DNA of 64,000 bases from Anaerolineales bacterium UBA2181 (lineage in GTDB: Bacteria; Chloroflexota; Anaerolineae; Promineifilales; UBA4811), in NCBI GenBank assembly GCA_002328075.1, contig DCVT01000045.1:1-64000 (forward strand). The letters run 5' to 3'. The notes beneath the pieces are model-generated. The model was not told where the DNA came from. It saw nothing but the letters and a program-made list of their open reading frames with translations, and searched no databases. This document shows positions 54,267-63,434 of this stretch, one piece after another; positions within the stretch are counted from its first letter, which is position 1, and every line of letters starts with the position of its first letter. Made by a program: the position numbers and the translations under genes.

Positions 54267-54935
54267 TCATGGTTCGCTGGCCGGGGGATCGAGGATGTAA
54301 CAACCAACCCGAGTTGGGTGATCCTGCGCCAATCGGTCGCCCGGCACGGAGCGCACCAGCCACAGGACCAGCAGGTCGCCGCCGGCCGCCAGGATCATCA
54401 GCGATCCAAAAGCCAACGCCCGACCGTCACCGGTGATCAATCCGGCTGTAGCCGGGAGCAGCCCCAACAGCAAGGCCGGCAAAACCGTTCCGGCACGGTA
54501 AACCTTGAGCGGCACCTCCGCCTTGCAGCGGGCGAACGGCGTGAGCGCTCTCCACCGCACACCGAACTCGACCACCGACCTGACCGGGCGGTGGCTGCAG
54601 AGCGCCCATCCCAGGCCGTGAAGAAATTCGTGCAGCACTACGGCAACGAGAACCACCAACAGCCAGAGCAACAATCCCGGATCCGATGTGCGGCTGCCAG
54701 TGGTTACGTCGGCGACCCAGGATAGGATCCTGCTTGGTCCCCATATCCACGCATTGAGCCCAATCAGGAAGAGGATGGGTGGCAGGGCCAGGATGGGCGC
54801 CCACAGAGTGGCAACCAGCAGCGAGGCGGAATAATCAGCACTGTGACCGGTGGTCTCGACAGAGTTGCCTCCTTGTGTCCTGCGGCCGGCGCTCAGACTC
54901 CGGCCACCGGACGCTGCCACCGGTTGCCTGGTCAA
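54267..54935 (-). CDS. Membrane metalloprotease of the DUF3267 type (HExxH)
   Basis: About 222 residues with four hydrophobic helices. HEFLHGLG in the second or third helix is the zinc-protease site, with the WRALTPFARCKAEVPLKVYR segment and a later membrane stretch as in DUF3267 proteins. The reaction is intramembrane or membrane-near proteolysis by homology; substrate unknown. No ATG, GTG or TTG follows the strong AGGAGG at about 54870 in frame, so the TTG at 54935, which overlaps the stop of the secreted-protein gene (TTGA), is taken as start. Confidence 0.65.
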   Translation of the reverse strand: MTRQPVAASGGRSLSAGRRTQGGNSVETTGHSADYSASLLVATLWAPILALPPILFLIGLNAWIWGPSRILSWVADVTTGSRTSDPGLLLWLLVVLVAVVLHEFLHGLGWALCSHRPVRSVVEFGVRWRALTPFARCKAEVPLKVYRAGTVLPALLLGLLPATAGLITGDGRALAFGSLMILAAGGDLLVLWLVRSVPGDRLAQDHPTRVGCYILDPPASEP

Positions 54936-55648
54936 GGGACGCACCACTCTACACTGCTCGGCGCGCCGAACGTGCTCACTCGCGTTGGAACGCACGGCAT
55001 TGGGCTGTCGGCCGACGTAGATCGGGACTCAGCCCGCCGGCCAAAGTTGACCGTCCAATAGGTCACCCAGGTGCTGTTTGGTTCGCGCACGTAGCCGCAC
55101 CCGAAATCGTCAAAGTAGGTGGACAGGATCATCGCGCGGTGGACCGGGCTGTTCATCCACCAGTCAACCACCCATTGGGAGTCGCCGGCGAACCCCCAAG
55201 CAATGATCTCGCCGCAGCTCACCCATTCGTAGCCGGCCTGCTCAATTCGCTGACACGCGGTGGTGCCGTCGGAACCAATGTGACCGGTGAACCCGTTGGT
55301 CGCCATATCCAACGAATGGCGGCGAGCGGCCAAAGTCAGCTCATCCGCCACCATCAGGGGCGGCAATTCGTTGGCCGTTCGCTGGGCGTTGATCAAGTCC
55401 ATGATCTGCTGCTCCACCGCCGTTTCGTAGGGGGGAGCCGGGGTAGCGGTAGGCTCGGGTGTCGGTTGGCGGATGACCAGCGGAAGAAGGACGGCCGGGC
55501 CGGGCGTCTCCAACGGGCTGGGATCGCCCGCCCGAGCAGCCGTGGCTGCCCACACGGTGATCCAGACCAACAAGGCCGCCAAGGTCAGGGATGATATCCA
55601 CCCAGCGGCCCGTTGCTGAGGGCCGAAAGCGGTTCGACTGGTCAACAC
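54932..55648 (-). CDS. Secreted CAP/SCP-domain protein
   Basis: 238 residues. A signal peptide (about 1-40, hydrophobic TLAALLVWITVWAATAARA) is followed by a Pro/Thr linker and a CAP domain: NAQRTANELPPLMVADEL, HSLDMATNGFTGHIGSDG, GEIIAWGFAG and NSPVHRAMILSTYFDDFGCG, the standard order of the family. Two Cys pairs can form disulphides. Bacterial CAP proteins act outside the cell, with uncertain activity. GGAG precedes the GTG start. It overlaps the protease gene, so both are probably made together. Confidence 0.88.
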   Translation of the reverse strand: MLTSRTAFGPQQRAAGWISSLTLAALLVWITVWAATAARAGDPSPLETPGPAVLLPLVIRQPTPEPTATPAPPYETAVEQQIMDLINAQRTANELPPLMVADELTLAARRHSLDMATNGFTGHIGSDGTTACQRIEQAGYEWVSCGEIIAWGFAGDSQWVVDWWMNSPVHRAMILSTYFDDFGCGYVREPNSTWVTYWTVNFGRRAESRSTSADSPMPCVPTRVSTFGAPSSVEWCVP

Positions 55649-55986
55649 CCCATCTCCGTGATACTGTCAGTCATGGCCAACCCAGCTGCCCAACTGCGGG
55701 CCCGTCCGGCGACCGGGGCAGTGTCGCCCAGTGCCGGCCGTGCTCCCGCAGATGGATCGACCTCGGCCACCGGCTCTGCCTGACCATTACCGGGACTTGG
55801 CAGCCGGCGGCCAGCGCGTTGGCCGGCGTGGTGTGAACACGGGCCTCAAGGGCGCGGAGTTCGACACTCGGGCACGCAGCCGGTGCCACTCTAGCGCCGA
55901 CGCTGTGGGCTGGCCTGGCGCGGAGCGGCAATTTGACGCGACTCTGCCGCCGCGGGCGCGTTTGGGACGAAGACGGGGCATGTGAG
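55649..55986. other. Intergenic region, 338 bp
   Basis: It lies between the start of the secreted CAP gene and the end of the alpha/beta hydrolase gene, both on the minus strand. I see no gene, clear promoter, or hairpin. Confidence 0.5.
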
Positions 55987-56730
55987 TCACTCTGCCAGGC
56001 GGTGAAGCAACGCCACAGTTGAGGCTACCACCGCTTGCTGCTGTGCCAACCGATCGAGAGCGGCCGGTTTATCGCCCGACTGCGGCCCGTACCAGCCAAA
56101 CTGGGCGTGATTGCCGCCCTCTATGCCGACCCATGTTGTCGCTTGGGGCAGGAGTGGCTCGCTGGTTCTGATCTTGTCCACTGTGGCCAGACCGTCCTCG
56201 GTGCCATAAATGGAGGTTACGGCCAGGTGCTGTCCGGAGAGATCGTCCGTGCTGGCCGGGTAGGCAGCCCACAGAACCAACCCCTGCACTACGTCTGGGT
56301 ATCGCAGCGCATAACGCGCCGCCATCGCTCCGCCCAGTGAATGACCCCCGACCGCCCAATGGGTTACCTGCGGGTAGGCAGATTGAACCTGGGTTGCCCG
56401 GTCCGGGCCAAACACCGCCAGATTCAGCGGCATCGGGACGATGATGACCCAATACCCGGTTGAGGCGATCTCGCGCGCTGCCGGCGCATACGAGCGAGGG
56501 TCGACCCGCCCTCCCGGATACAGGATCAATCCCGTTGTCGGGGCGTGGCTAGCCGGCCGAAAAGCCAGCCAACGGCCGGATTCCACAGCGACGTCCGGGC
56601 CGTCCTCCAAGGCCAGCATCGCCTCCGGCATCGGCGCGGCCGCAGAGGCTGCCCAGGCAACAAACGCCCCAACGCCAACCAGCAGCAGAACCGCTGCCAC
56701 CAGGCCGAACCGCTTGATCCAACTCTGCAT
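55987..56730 (-). CDS. Membrane-anchored or secreted alpha/beta hydrolase
   Basis: About 247 residues. An N-terminal hydrophobic segment (about 8-28) anchors or exports it. The hydrolase domain has ATTGLILYPGGRV-like first strand (TTGLILYPGGR), the nucleophile elbow GGHSLGG with S131, SIYGTEDGLA with the Asp, and GGNHAQFGWYG with the His. It resembles the dienelactone/chlorophyllase-type (alpha/beta hydrolase_5) group; the substrate is unknown. AGGA lies before ATG 56730; an ATG at 56751 is also possible. It is 74 bases after the amidohydrolase-like gene. Confidence 0.82.
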   Translation of the reverse strand: MQSWIKRFGLVAAVLLLVGVGAFVAWAASAAAPMPEAMLALEDGPDVAVESGRWLAFRPASHAPTTGLILYPGGRVDPRSYAPAAREIASTGYWVIIVPMPLNLAVFGPDRATQVQSAYPQVTHWAVGGHSLGGAMAARYALRYPDVVQGLVLWAAYPASTDDLSGQHLAVTSIYGTEDGLATVDKIRTSEPLLPQATTWVGIEGGNHAQFGWYGPQSGDKPAALDRLAQQQAVVASTVALLHRLAE

Positions 56731-56804
56731 GCGTTCCTGTCCTTGTGCCATTATGTTCCGGGTCGCTCGCCACGACAAACCTGACCAACGCGTGTCGGTC
56801 CCGC

Positions 56805-57686
56805 TCAGAGACCCAGCAGTCGGGCGGGGTTGTCCACGGTCATGGCGCGGATGGCTTGCTCGGAAAACCCGCACTCGGTCATGTCTCGCATGAATCGTGC
56901 CATCGCTACGACCGGCGGCGGGTTGACTGACTGCCCACAGTCGGTCGACATGATGCAGTGGGATGGCCCCACTGCTCGGACCGCATCCGCCAGGACGGTT
57001 ACCGGAACAGGCCGGGCCATCACCGGGGTGGTCTCAGCGTAGGTGATCTCCAGGTAGCTGGCGCCCAGGTCCAGCATCTCCTTCATCTCTGCGACTGAAT
57101 AACCGACAAAACTGGCCAGCGGGTGGGTGACCAATATCCGGCCAACGCCCTGCGCGGCCGCCTGCCGGATCACGGCTCGCGCTTCGGCAACGCTCACGTG
57201 CCCAGTGGCCAGGATGGCATCATGCTCGGCAACCAGGCTCAGTATCCGGGGCATAGCCTGGACGAGGCGGTTGTTGCGATTCAGCAGGGTTATTCCTCTG
57301 GATAACCTGCCGGCCGCGCCCGAAAGCAGTGGAGCGTGTCGACGTTCACTGAGGAATTGTGCAGCGTGCGCCGTGGGGAGCCAGACAATCCGGGCGCCCA
57401 TGGCCAGGGCGTACTCGACGGCGTGATGGTTGAGCCCACCCACCGGCCAATTGAGCGCGACTCCGCCGATGACGGCCATCCCGGTGGCGTCGGTCGCCAG
57501 GCGGGCCCGGCCGGCGGTGGGCTCAAAGTGGCTCTTGAGCGCGATGGTTCGCATGCCTGCCTCCAACGCCTGGCGGGCCAGAGCCAGGTCGTCCAGCTTC
57601 CGCGGCAGGATGTCCGGAGCGGCATGGATATGCAGGTCGATGGCTCCTGCCAACCGTTCCAGAGACGGGTCGTGGTTCATGGTCAT
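56805..57686 (-). CDS. Amidohydrolase-like TIM-barrel protein (DUF6282-like)
   Basis: About 293 residues. Metal-binding H19 and H21 lie in IDLHIHAAPD; later LKSHFEP, LATGHVS, VTHPLASF and MSTDCGQ carry the further His and Asp residues expected in an amidohydrolase barrel. The best match I know is the DUF6282 group, whose reaction is not established. GAGG stands 5 bases before ATG 57686. A TATAAA promoter lies 27 bases upstream. It probably forms an operon with the following hydrolase. Confidence 0.75.
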   Translation of the reverse strand: MTMNHDPSLERLAGAIDLHIHAAPDILPRKLDDLALARQALEAGMRTIALKSHFEPTAGRARLATDATGMAVIGGVALNWPVGGLNHHAVEYALAMGARIVWLPTAHAAQFLSERRHAPLLSGAAGRLSRGITLLNRNNRLVQAMPRILSLVAEHDAILATGHVSVAEARAVIRQAAAQGVGRILVTHPLASFVGYSVAEMKEMLDLGASYLEITYAETTPVMARPVPVTVLADAVRAVGPSHCIMSTDCGQSVNPPPVVAMARFMRDMTECGFSEQAIRAMTVDNPARLLGL

Positions 57687-58128
57687 GATGGCCTCTTGCA
57701 TCCTGAAGGCCAGTTTATACCACACCTGGCACCGCGTGTGCAATGGTGCAAGCTGCCGCGTACCAGGCCGCGCGCTGCACCGGGTGCCTGTCACATGTTG
57801 GGAGCATCGTCCGATCTGCTTCCCGCACGTAAAGTGGCGTTGAGCGGCAGCCGGCTGATGGGACGAGCGTTGCCCTCTCCCGGGTTAATGTCAATATAGA
57901 ATAGACCGGCCCGCGGTTCTGCTTGTGGCGAGAGACTCTCTGTATCAGACCTTTGAACTGACGGGCGACTGCCGGCAGGCCGAAAAAGAGTCGTCCGGCA
58001 GGCCGGCGGCGCCGAGCACGGCGATATCCCGGCGGCCGACCTCCCATTCGGCTACCCCATCGTCCCGGCGTAAGAAACGGCCGGTACGCACGTCTGACAA
58101 GTATGGGATGAGCTGGATGCGAGGTGCG
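57687..58128. other. Divergent intergenic region, 442 bp
   Basis: It contains the amidohydrolase promoter (57714-57742) and a direct repeat GTGCAA-tg-GTGCAA (57738-57751) over its -35 side. TTGCCC-N19-TATAGA (57870-57900) may serve the lipoprotein hydrolase gene. The reading frame of that hydrolase is open back to 57925, but the lipoprotein signal places its start at 58129. Confidence 0.5.
57714..57742 (-). promoter_or_regulatory. Promoter of the amidohydrolase-like gene
   Basis: Minus-strand TGCACA, 17 bases, TATAAA (57719-57714); TTGCAC with an 18-base spacer is the same site shifted by one. The -10 box is strong and the -35 weak. A GTGCAA direct repeat overlaps it. Confidence 0.5.
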
Positions 58129-59364
58129 ATGAGAGACAAACCATCCGTTCGTTTATTGTCGCTGTCCGTGGCCTGGTTGGCGGGGCTCTTGCTGGTATCC
58201 TGTGCGGTCGCCGGCGTCGGCGAGCCCACGGCGACCATCTCACGGGCGGCTTTTGCGTCGACCCGGAGCGCAGAACCGGCCGACTCTGACATGATGGCGT
58301 ACGTGCCGTCTCGCACGCGGGCAGTCAGCGCGACGCCTGCCAGGACCGTCTCCCCCACCGCAATGCCGTCGTTGACGTCCCAACCTACCCACACTCCCAC
58401 CCACAGGCCGTCGCCAACCCCCACACCCAGCCCGACTCCCACGCCGCCTCATCCACTGGCAATTGAGTTTATGCGCCGACAATCGTACCCCGGCAGCGAT
58501 ATGTTCATTGAGCAGACGCTGGAACCGGGCGCCAACTATCAGCGGTACCTGGCCTCGTACCAATCGGAAGGGTTCAAGATCTATGCGCTGCTCACCGTCC
58601 CGAACGGGGCCCCGCCCGAGGCCGGCTGGCCGGTGGTGATCTTTAACCACGGATACATCCCGCCGGCGCAATATCGCACCACCGAGCGTTACGTTGCCTA
58701 CGTGGACGGGTTTGCCCGCCACGGTTACCTGGTATTCCGGCCGGATTATCGTGGACACGGCAGCTCGGAGGGCGAGGCGCGCGGAGGTTACGGCTCGCCT
58801 GACTATACCATTGACGTCCTCAACGCGGTGGCAGCGGTCAAGACGCTGGCGGAAGCGGACCCAGAGCGCATCGGCATGTGGGGTCATTCCATGGGCGGGC
58901 ACATCACCTTGCGGGCGATGGTCACGACGACGGACATCAAGGTGGGTGTGATCTGGGCCGGCGTGGTCGCCTCGTACCCGGACCTGATGGAGCGGTGGAC
59001 ACGTCCGGCCGGCACCAACGTCGTGGCCACCCTGCCGACCGACCATCCATGGCGGAGGTGGCGCCTGGACCTGATAGACCTCTACGGCACCCCGGCGGAA
59101 AACCCGATATTTTGGGCCTCCATCTCGCCCACCAGCTACGTATCCGAGCTGTCCGGCCCCATCCAGCTTCACCATGGCACAGCCGACGAGAGCGTGCCTA
59201 TCGTGTTTTCAGAGACGCTCTACCGGTTGATCCAGGATGCCAGCGGCACGGCCGAGTTCTATGCCTACGAAGGGGATGATCACAACCTGGCTACCTTTTT
59301 CGGGCTGGCCATGCAGCGATCCATTGCTTTCTTCGACGCGTACCTAAAGATGCCGGCCGGCTAG
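58129..59364 (+). CDS. Lipoprotein alpha/beta hydrolase (prolyl-oligopeptidase-like S9 family)
   Basis: About 411 residues. The signal peptide ends LLVSC (Cys25), so it is a lipid-anchored outer protein. A Thr/Pro/Ser-rich spacer (about 75-105) leads to the hydrolase: YALLTVPNGAPPEAGWPVVI, FNHGYIPP, DYRGHGSSEG, the elbow GHSMGG with S254, HHGTADESVP with the Asp and EGDDHNLA with the His. It probably cleaves an ester or short peptide. ATG 58129 is chosen for the signal peptide, with GAGGTG in front. Confidence 0.88.
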   Translation: MRDKPSVRLLSLSVAWLAGLLLVSCAVAGVGEPTATISRAAFASTRSAEPADSDMMAYVPSRTRAVSATPARTVSPTAMPSLTSQPTHTPTHRPSPTPTPSPTPTPPHPLAIEFMRRQSYPGSDMFIEQTLEPGANYQRYLASYQSEGFKIYALLTVPNGAPPEAGWPVVIFNHGYIPPAQYRTTERYVAYVDGFARHGYLVFRPDYRGHGSSEGEARGGYGSPDYTIDVLNAVAAVKTLAEADPERIGMWGHSMGGHITLRAMVTTTDIKVGVIWAGVVASYPDLMERWTRPAGTNVVATLPTDHPWRRWRLDLIDLYGTPAENPIFWASISPTSYVSELSGPIQLHHGTADESVPIVFSETLYRLIQDASGTAEFYAYEGDDHNLATFFGLAMQRSIAFFDAYLKMPAG

Positions 59365-59398
59365 AGCCGGACCTCACGGGGTGACTGGAGACACCGAC

Positions 59399-59414
59399 GC
59401 GCTGGAAACAGCGC
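59399..59414 (+). terminator. Small hairpin with GNRA loop after the hydrolase gene
   Basis: GCGCTG and CAGCGC pair around GAAA, 34 bases after the stop. It has no T-run, so it is a weak terminator candidate or a stabilising 3' structure. Confidence 0.3.
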
Positions 59415-59831
59415 CGGTGCGGGTCTTGGTCCGGCCGCTAATCACCGAGTGCCGTGTCCGGGCAGCACGGCGCGTCAGCGGGACACTGGAGGGAGTCGAC
59501 CCCAACTGGATGGCCCCCGTGGCAAACGCGGCGCGGTACCCGCCATCTGACGACACCGCCCGGCCGGACAATCCCCGACTTTCCGTGCCTGGCGCCAGCG
59601 GCATTGGGCGCAGCGGTGTGACGAACGAGTCTGGCGCGGGCGGGGGCGAGGTGTGCGGCCGAGGCGCGTTGACATCGGCGGCCGGGTCCGGGAGGCAGCA
59701 AACGCGTTGTGCTCCTCGCTGACATCCAGCCCGGTGATTGAGTGCCGCATGATTGGGCCGCGCAATCTGGGCGTGTGATCGGTATTCGCGCCAAATGTCC
59801 ACACCATGTTCGCGCCATCCTGACGAATCTC

Positions 59832-59840
59832 TGGTATTCT
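59832..59840 (+). promoter_or_regulatory. Extended -10 element ahead of the CotH-like gene
   Basis: TGG followed by TATTCT, 37 bases before ATG 59878. No good -35 box stands at the proper distance. Confidence 0.35.
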
Positions 59841-59877
59841 ATTGCCAAGGCAAACTTGAGTCATCGGAGACCACGGG

Positions 59878-61518
59878 ATGAAACGCATTGGACTGCTGGC
59901 GGTTCTGTTGGTGGGTAGCCTACTGCTCCTGGCGGCCTGTGGCGCGGAGGGTACGGTGGCCGGGGTGGAAAAACATGGCTCAAGCACCGCGGCCGAGGCG
60001 GGAGACGATCCGTCGCAGCCGGCTTCTGGTGCAACTTCGGCCGACGCCCAGGCCAAAGAGACAGCGGACCGCCCGGCCGGTTGGACCAACGAGACCCACG
60101 GCAAGTCGGCCGATCCCAATTACGTAGTGGTCTTTCCCGACGACCGCGTAAACCGGATCGATCTGATCATCGCGCCGGAGAACTGGCAGGTGATGCTGGA
60201 GAATATGACTGCGCTCTACGGCCCGGCCGGCAACGGACGTCAACCGGGGCAGGCCGGCGAGGGTCGCCCGCCGGAGGGGCAATTGGGCCCTGTCCAAGGT
60301 GGAGAGCCGCAGCCACCGCCTAGTCCACCGGGGAACGGCCAGTTCGCTCCGGCCCCTGGCGGAGCCAAGCCGCCGCAACCACCGAACCTGCCGGGAGCCG
60401 GCGTCGGAATGGGCATGGCCCCCGGTCACGAGGGGCAGACTGAGAACCCGGTCTGGGTGCCGGCGACGGTCCGATTCGAGGGGATCACGTGGATCCAGGT
60501 CGGCATCCGCTTCAAAGGGAACTCGACGCTCAGGGGACCGTGGCAACGGGGAAGCCTCAAGCTCCCCTTCAAGTTGGACTTTGACCAGTTCGAGGACGAA
60601 AATCCCGAGATCAAGAATCAGCGGTTTTACGGTTTCCAGCAGCTCACGCTGGCCAACAACTCGCACGACGAGTCCTACTTGCGCGAGACCTTGGCGGCCG
60701 ACGCTTTCCGGGCGGCGGGAGTCGCTGCAGCCCACACAGCCTTTTACCAGGTTTTCCTGGATTACGGTGAGGGACCGGTCTGCCTGGGTCTCTATACCAT
60801 GGTTGAGGTGGTAAGCGACACGGTGATCCAGGTGCAGTTTGGGGACGACAGCGGCAATTTGTACAAACCCGAGGGCGCGGGCGCGAGCTTTGCCGCCGGC
60901 GCCTTTAGCCGAACCGACTTTTACAAGGAGACCAACCAGCAAGAGGCCGACTGGAGTGACATCCAGGAGCTGTTCCAGGTGCTGCACAGCGACCGGCGTC
61001 TGAGCGACCCGGCCGGCTGGCGGGCCAGGCTTGAGGCCGTGTTTGACGTCGATACCTTCTTGCGCTGGCTGGCCGCCAATACCGTGATGCAAAACTGGGA
61101 TACCTATGGCTTTGCAGTCCACAACTATTTCCTCTACCACAATCCTTCCAACGGGCTGTTGACGTGGATACCGTGGGATTCCAATGAGGCCCTGCTGGAC
61201 GCGATGGGTGAGGGGTTGCTGTCCCTGAGTCTGGACGAGGTCACGGATCGCTGGCCCCTGATCCGCTTTCTGATGGACGACCAGGAGTACCAAAATCGCT
61301 ACACTGCCTACGTGATAGACGTCATGAAAGGCCCTCTGGAACCGCGGCAAATGGCGGAGAGGATCCGGGAACTGAGCCACCTGCTGCGGCCGTACCTCAC
61401 CGGCGAGTTAAGCGGGGAGTCGGGCCTCTCAGCCGATGACCTGGATGCCGCTTGTCAAAAGCTCGTGAATCACGTCGCCAGGCGGGCGGAGGCGGTGCAG
61501 GCGTTCCTGGAGCACTGA
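59878..61518 (+). CDS. CotH-kinase-family lipoprotein
   Basis: 546 residues. The lipoprotein signal ends LLAAC (Cys21). After a spacer the CotH domain starts with NRIDLIIAPENWQVML and has IRFKGNSTLRG, GFQQLTLANNSHDESYLRE, YTMVEVV, GNLYKPEG and WIPWDSNEALL, the order of the CotH family. A Pro/Gly-rich insert (about 115-180) splits the domain. CotH kinases phosphorylate proteins; members in non-spore-formers are lipid-anchored and sit outside. CGGAG precedes ATG 59878. No spore gene is near. Confidence 0.88.
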   Translation: MKRIGLLAVLLVGSLLLLAACGAEGTVAGVEKHGSSTAAEAGDDPSQPASGATSADAQAKETADRPAGWTNETHGKSADPNYVVVFPDDRVNRIDLIIAPENWQVMLENMTALYGPAGNGRQPGQAGEGRPPEGQLGPVQGGEPQPPPSPPGNGQFAPAPGGAKPPQPPNLPGAGVGMGMAPGHEGQTENPVWVPATVRFEGITWIQVGIRFKGNSTLRGPWQRGSLKLPFKLDFDQFEDENPEIKNQRFYGFQQLTLANNSHDESYLRETLAADAFRAAGVAAAHTAFYQVFLDYGEGPVCLGLYTMVEVVSDTVIQVQFGDDSGNLYKPEGAGASFAAGAFSRTDFYKETNQQEADWSDIQELFQVLHSDRRLSDPAGWRARLEAVFDVDTFLRWLAANTVMQNWDTYGFAVHNYFLYHNPSNGLLTWIPWDSNEALLDAMGEGLLSLSLDEVTDRWPLIRFLMDDQEYQNRYTAYVIDVMKGPLEPRQMAERIRELSHLLRPYLTGELSGESGLSADDLDAACQKLVNHVARRAEAVQAFLEH

Positions 61519-61532
61519 CAACGAGGTGCTCC
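61509..61532 (+). terminator. Hairpin over the end of the CotH-like gene
   Basis: GGAGCAC and GTGCTCC pair perfectly (7 bp) over 10 bases; the stop codon lies in the loop. There is no T-run. It is a weak candidate for ending the message. Confidence 0.3.
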
Positions 61533-61988
61533 GGAGGAAGGGAATTGCCTGCGCAAGCCTCCTGACCCCACCACTGACTTGCCATCCACCCAGCATGCGC
61601 AATGGCGCACCGGTCTCGCCGGGGCGGCAGCCGGGCGTGCGAGACGGCCGGGGTGGTCTATCTCCTTGGTGCGGGTGAGGTTGCCTGGCCGAAAGATCCT
61701 CGGGAACGCGCTCGTGCAGTTGTCGCATGGGCGGAATAAAACAACGTCCTTGTCTCACGTGCCTTGGCGGGCATGCGCGACAGAATGATCCGGCGCCAAT
61801 CGGGGAGGGCCCCAAGCTCGTGTGGGATGTGGTCACTGCAACCGGCCGGGCTGCGGCGAGAGGAGGTGCCAAGATGCAGAGTGCGGAGGAAGCACCCGAC
61901 GGCGGGAGGGACCGGTCGGCCGGGCGACGCCTTCGAATGGCGAACGCCCGGCCGACCCTGTCTCCACAGCGGCCTAAAGTTCTCTGGG
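61519..61988. other. Intergenic region between convergent genes, 470 bp
   Basis: Apart from the hairpin at its left end and a possible short reading frame at 61874-62008 I see nothing defined. There is no gene-sized frame with coding character. Confidence 0.5.
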
Positions 61989-62008
61989 CTAGACGTACAG
62001 GTCGTTGA
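61874..62008 (+). CDS. Possible 44-codon small reading frame with strong ribosome site
   Basis: AGGAGGTG stands 5 bases before an ATG whose frame encodes 44 residues rich in Arg, Gly and Pro, and ends inside the convergent PLP-enzyme gene. No family is recognised and the composition is what GC-rich noncoding DNA gives, so it may be chance. Confidence 0.15.
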   Translation: MQSAEEAPDGGRDRSAGRRLRMANARPTLSPQRPKVLWARRTGR

Positions 62009-63416
62009 AATAATCGATCAGCACCTCATTGGCCAGCGGATCCGGCAGGGCGTCCAGCACCTCGTTGATCAGCGCCATCTCGTCGGGCAGCTGGTCGCTC
62101 TGGATGCCCGCCAGGGCCGCCAACTGGGCAAAGGCCTCAGGCGATGGGTTGGCCAGGAAGCGGCCGACCTCCCCCTGGATGTACTCGCTGTCCAGTGGCT
62201 CCGCCCGGCGCACGGCATCAACTGCCTGGCGCAACTCCCGCAGCAGCGAGTCCACCTGGTGCACCGTCCCCTGGTTGACCGAGATGTGCAGGTTGCGCGG
62301 CGAGAGCGCCGTGGAGAACTGCCCCTGAAGGTACCAGCCTCGCTTTTTCATCTCGTCGGCCAGCTGGTAGACGTTGATCGCGTCGGAGGCAAATGAGAAC
62401 ATGCACATGTCGGGTTTGCCCAGCACCCGCAACCCGTCGATGGCGCTGATCCCGTCGATCAGCCGGCGGGTCGCCTCCTGCACCTCCCGGACCATGCGTT
62501 GATAGCCGGATTCGCCCAGATAGTGCAGGATTGCCCACGCGCCGGCCAACGGGCCACCCCCCTTGGAGCTCAGTACCGTCGGGTTGATCAGGGTGTAGGC
62601 GGTGGTGTCGGTACACGAGAAAATCTGGTAGCGTCGCAGGGCCTTGTCGCGGTAGAGCACGACGGATGCCCCCTTGGCGGCATAACCGTATTTGTGCAGG
62701 TCGGCCGAGATGGAGGTAACCCCCGCCACCGAAAGATCGAAATCGGGCAGCGGGTAACCCAATTGCCGCATGAACGCCAGGTGGATGCCGCCCACGCATG
62801 CGTCGACGTGAAAGAGCAGGTTGCTCTCCTGTGCCAGCGCGGCGATCTCACCGATGGGGTCGATCACCCCCTGCGAATAGCAGGGGGCTGAAGCGACGAG
62901 CAGGATCGTGTTCTCGGTGATGGCGTCGCGCATGGCTCCGACCTCGGCGCGAAAGGTTCGGGGGTCAAAGGGAGTGACCACGGTCCGCAGCCCCAGATAA
63001 TGCGCCGCCTTGTGAAAGGCAGCGTGAGCGGTCTGGGGCAGGACCATTTCGGGCTGCCGGATGTGCGGCTGTTCGGCTCGCGCCTTGTCACGGGCGGTCT
63101 TGACCGCCAGCATGATGCTCTCGGTCCCGCCGGTGGTGACGTGACCCACGGAGCGCTCGTCGCCGCGCAGCAGGTTGGCGACCATCCGCACGATGTCGGT
63201 CTCCAACTTGAGCATGCTGGGGAACACGGTGGGGTCGAGCCCGTTCTCGGTGAGAAACAGTGTAAAAGCCTCCCGCACCACCTGGGCGGTCTCATCGCCC
63301 GGGTTGTAGACGTAGGCCCAGACCCGGCCGGATTTCCAGTCGAGGTCGTAGGACTTGTACGCTTGCAGGCCGGCCATCACCTGCTCTTTCGGCAGACCTT
63401 CCTTGGGGATTCGCAT
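61989..63416 (-). CDS. PLP-dependent group II decarboxylase / sphingosine-phosphate-lyase-like enzyme
   Basis: 475 residues of fold type I. TTGGTESIMLAVKTARD binds the cofactor phosphate, H131 in TAHAAFHKAAHY should stack on the ring, D205 in FHVDACVGG pairs with the pyridine nitrogen, and K242 in SADLHKYGYAAKGAS forms the Schiff base. The whole plan is that of sphingosine-1-phosphate lyase and glutamate/tyrosine decarboxylase relatives; which reaction cannot be told. AAAGGA precedes ATG 63416. It lies 18 bases after a sugar/cation transporter-like gene and is probably co-transcribed. Confidence 0.87.
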   Translation of the reverse strand: MRIPKEGLPKEQVMAGLQAYKSYDLDWKSGRVWAYVYNPGDETAQVVREAFTLFLTENGLDPTVFPSMLKLETDIVRMVANLLRGDERSVGHVTTGGTESIMLAVKTARDKARAEQPHIRQPEMVLPQTAHAAFHKAAHYLGLRTVVTPFDPRTFRAEVGAMRDAITENTILLVASAPCYSQGVIDPIGEIAALAQESNLLFHVDACVGGIHLAFMRQLGYPLPDFDLSVAGVTSISADLHKYGYAAKGASVVLYRDKALRRYQIFSCTDTTAYTLINPTVLSSKGGGPLAGAWAILHYLGESGYQRMVREVQEATRRLIDGISAIDGLRVLGKPDMCMFSFASDAINVYQLADEMKKRGWYLQGQFSTALSPRNLHISVNQGTVHQVDSLLRELRQAVDAVRRAEPLDSEYIQGEVGRFLANPSPEAFAQLAALAGIQSDQLPDEMALINEVLDALPDPLANEVLIDYFNDLYV

Positions 63417-63434
63417 CGGACCATCCTTTCTATT

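Larger units (their letters stand above)
59365..59877. other. Intergenic region, 513 bp
   Basis: It holds a small hairpin with a GAAA loop (59399-59414) behind the hydrolase gene and an extended -10 TGGTATTCT (59832-59840) ahead of the CotH-like gene. Open frames on both strands here are chance GC-rich frames. No other gene is seen. Confidence 0.5.

Noticed and set aside
59357..59370. CCGGC-TAGA-GCCGG hairpin at the hydrolase stop codon
   Set aside because: Only five pairs and no T-run; likely a chance product of GC-rich sequence.
59878..61518. Spore-coat function for the CotH-like protein
   Set aside because: It has a lipoprotein signal and no sporulation genes around it; CotH domains are widespread outside spore-formers.
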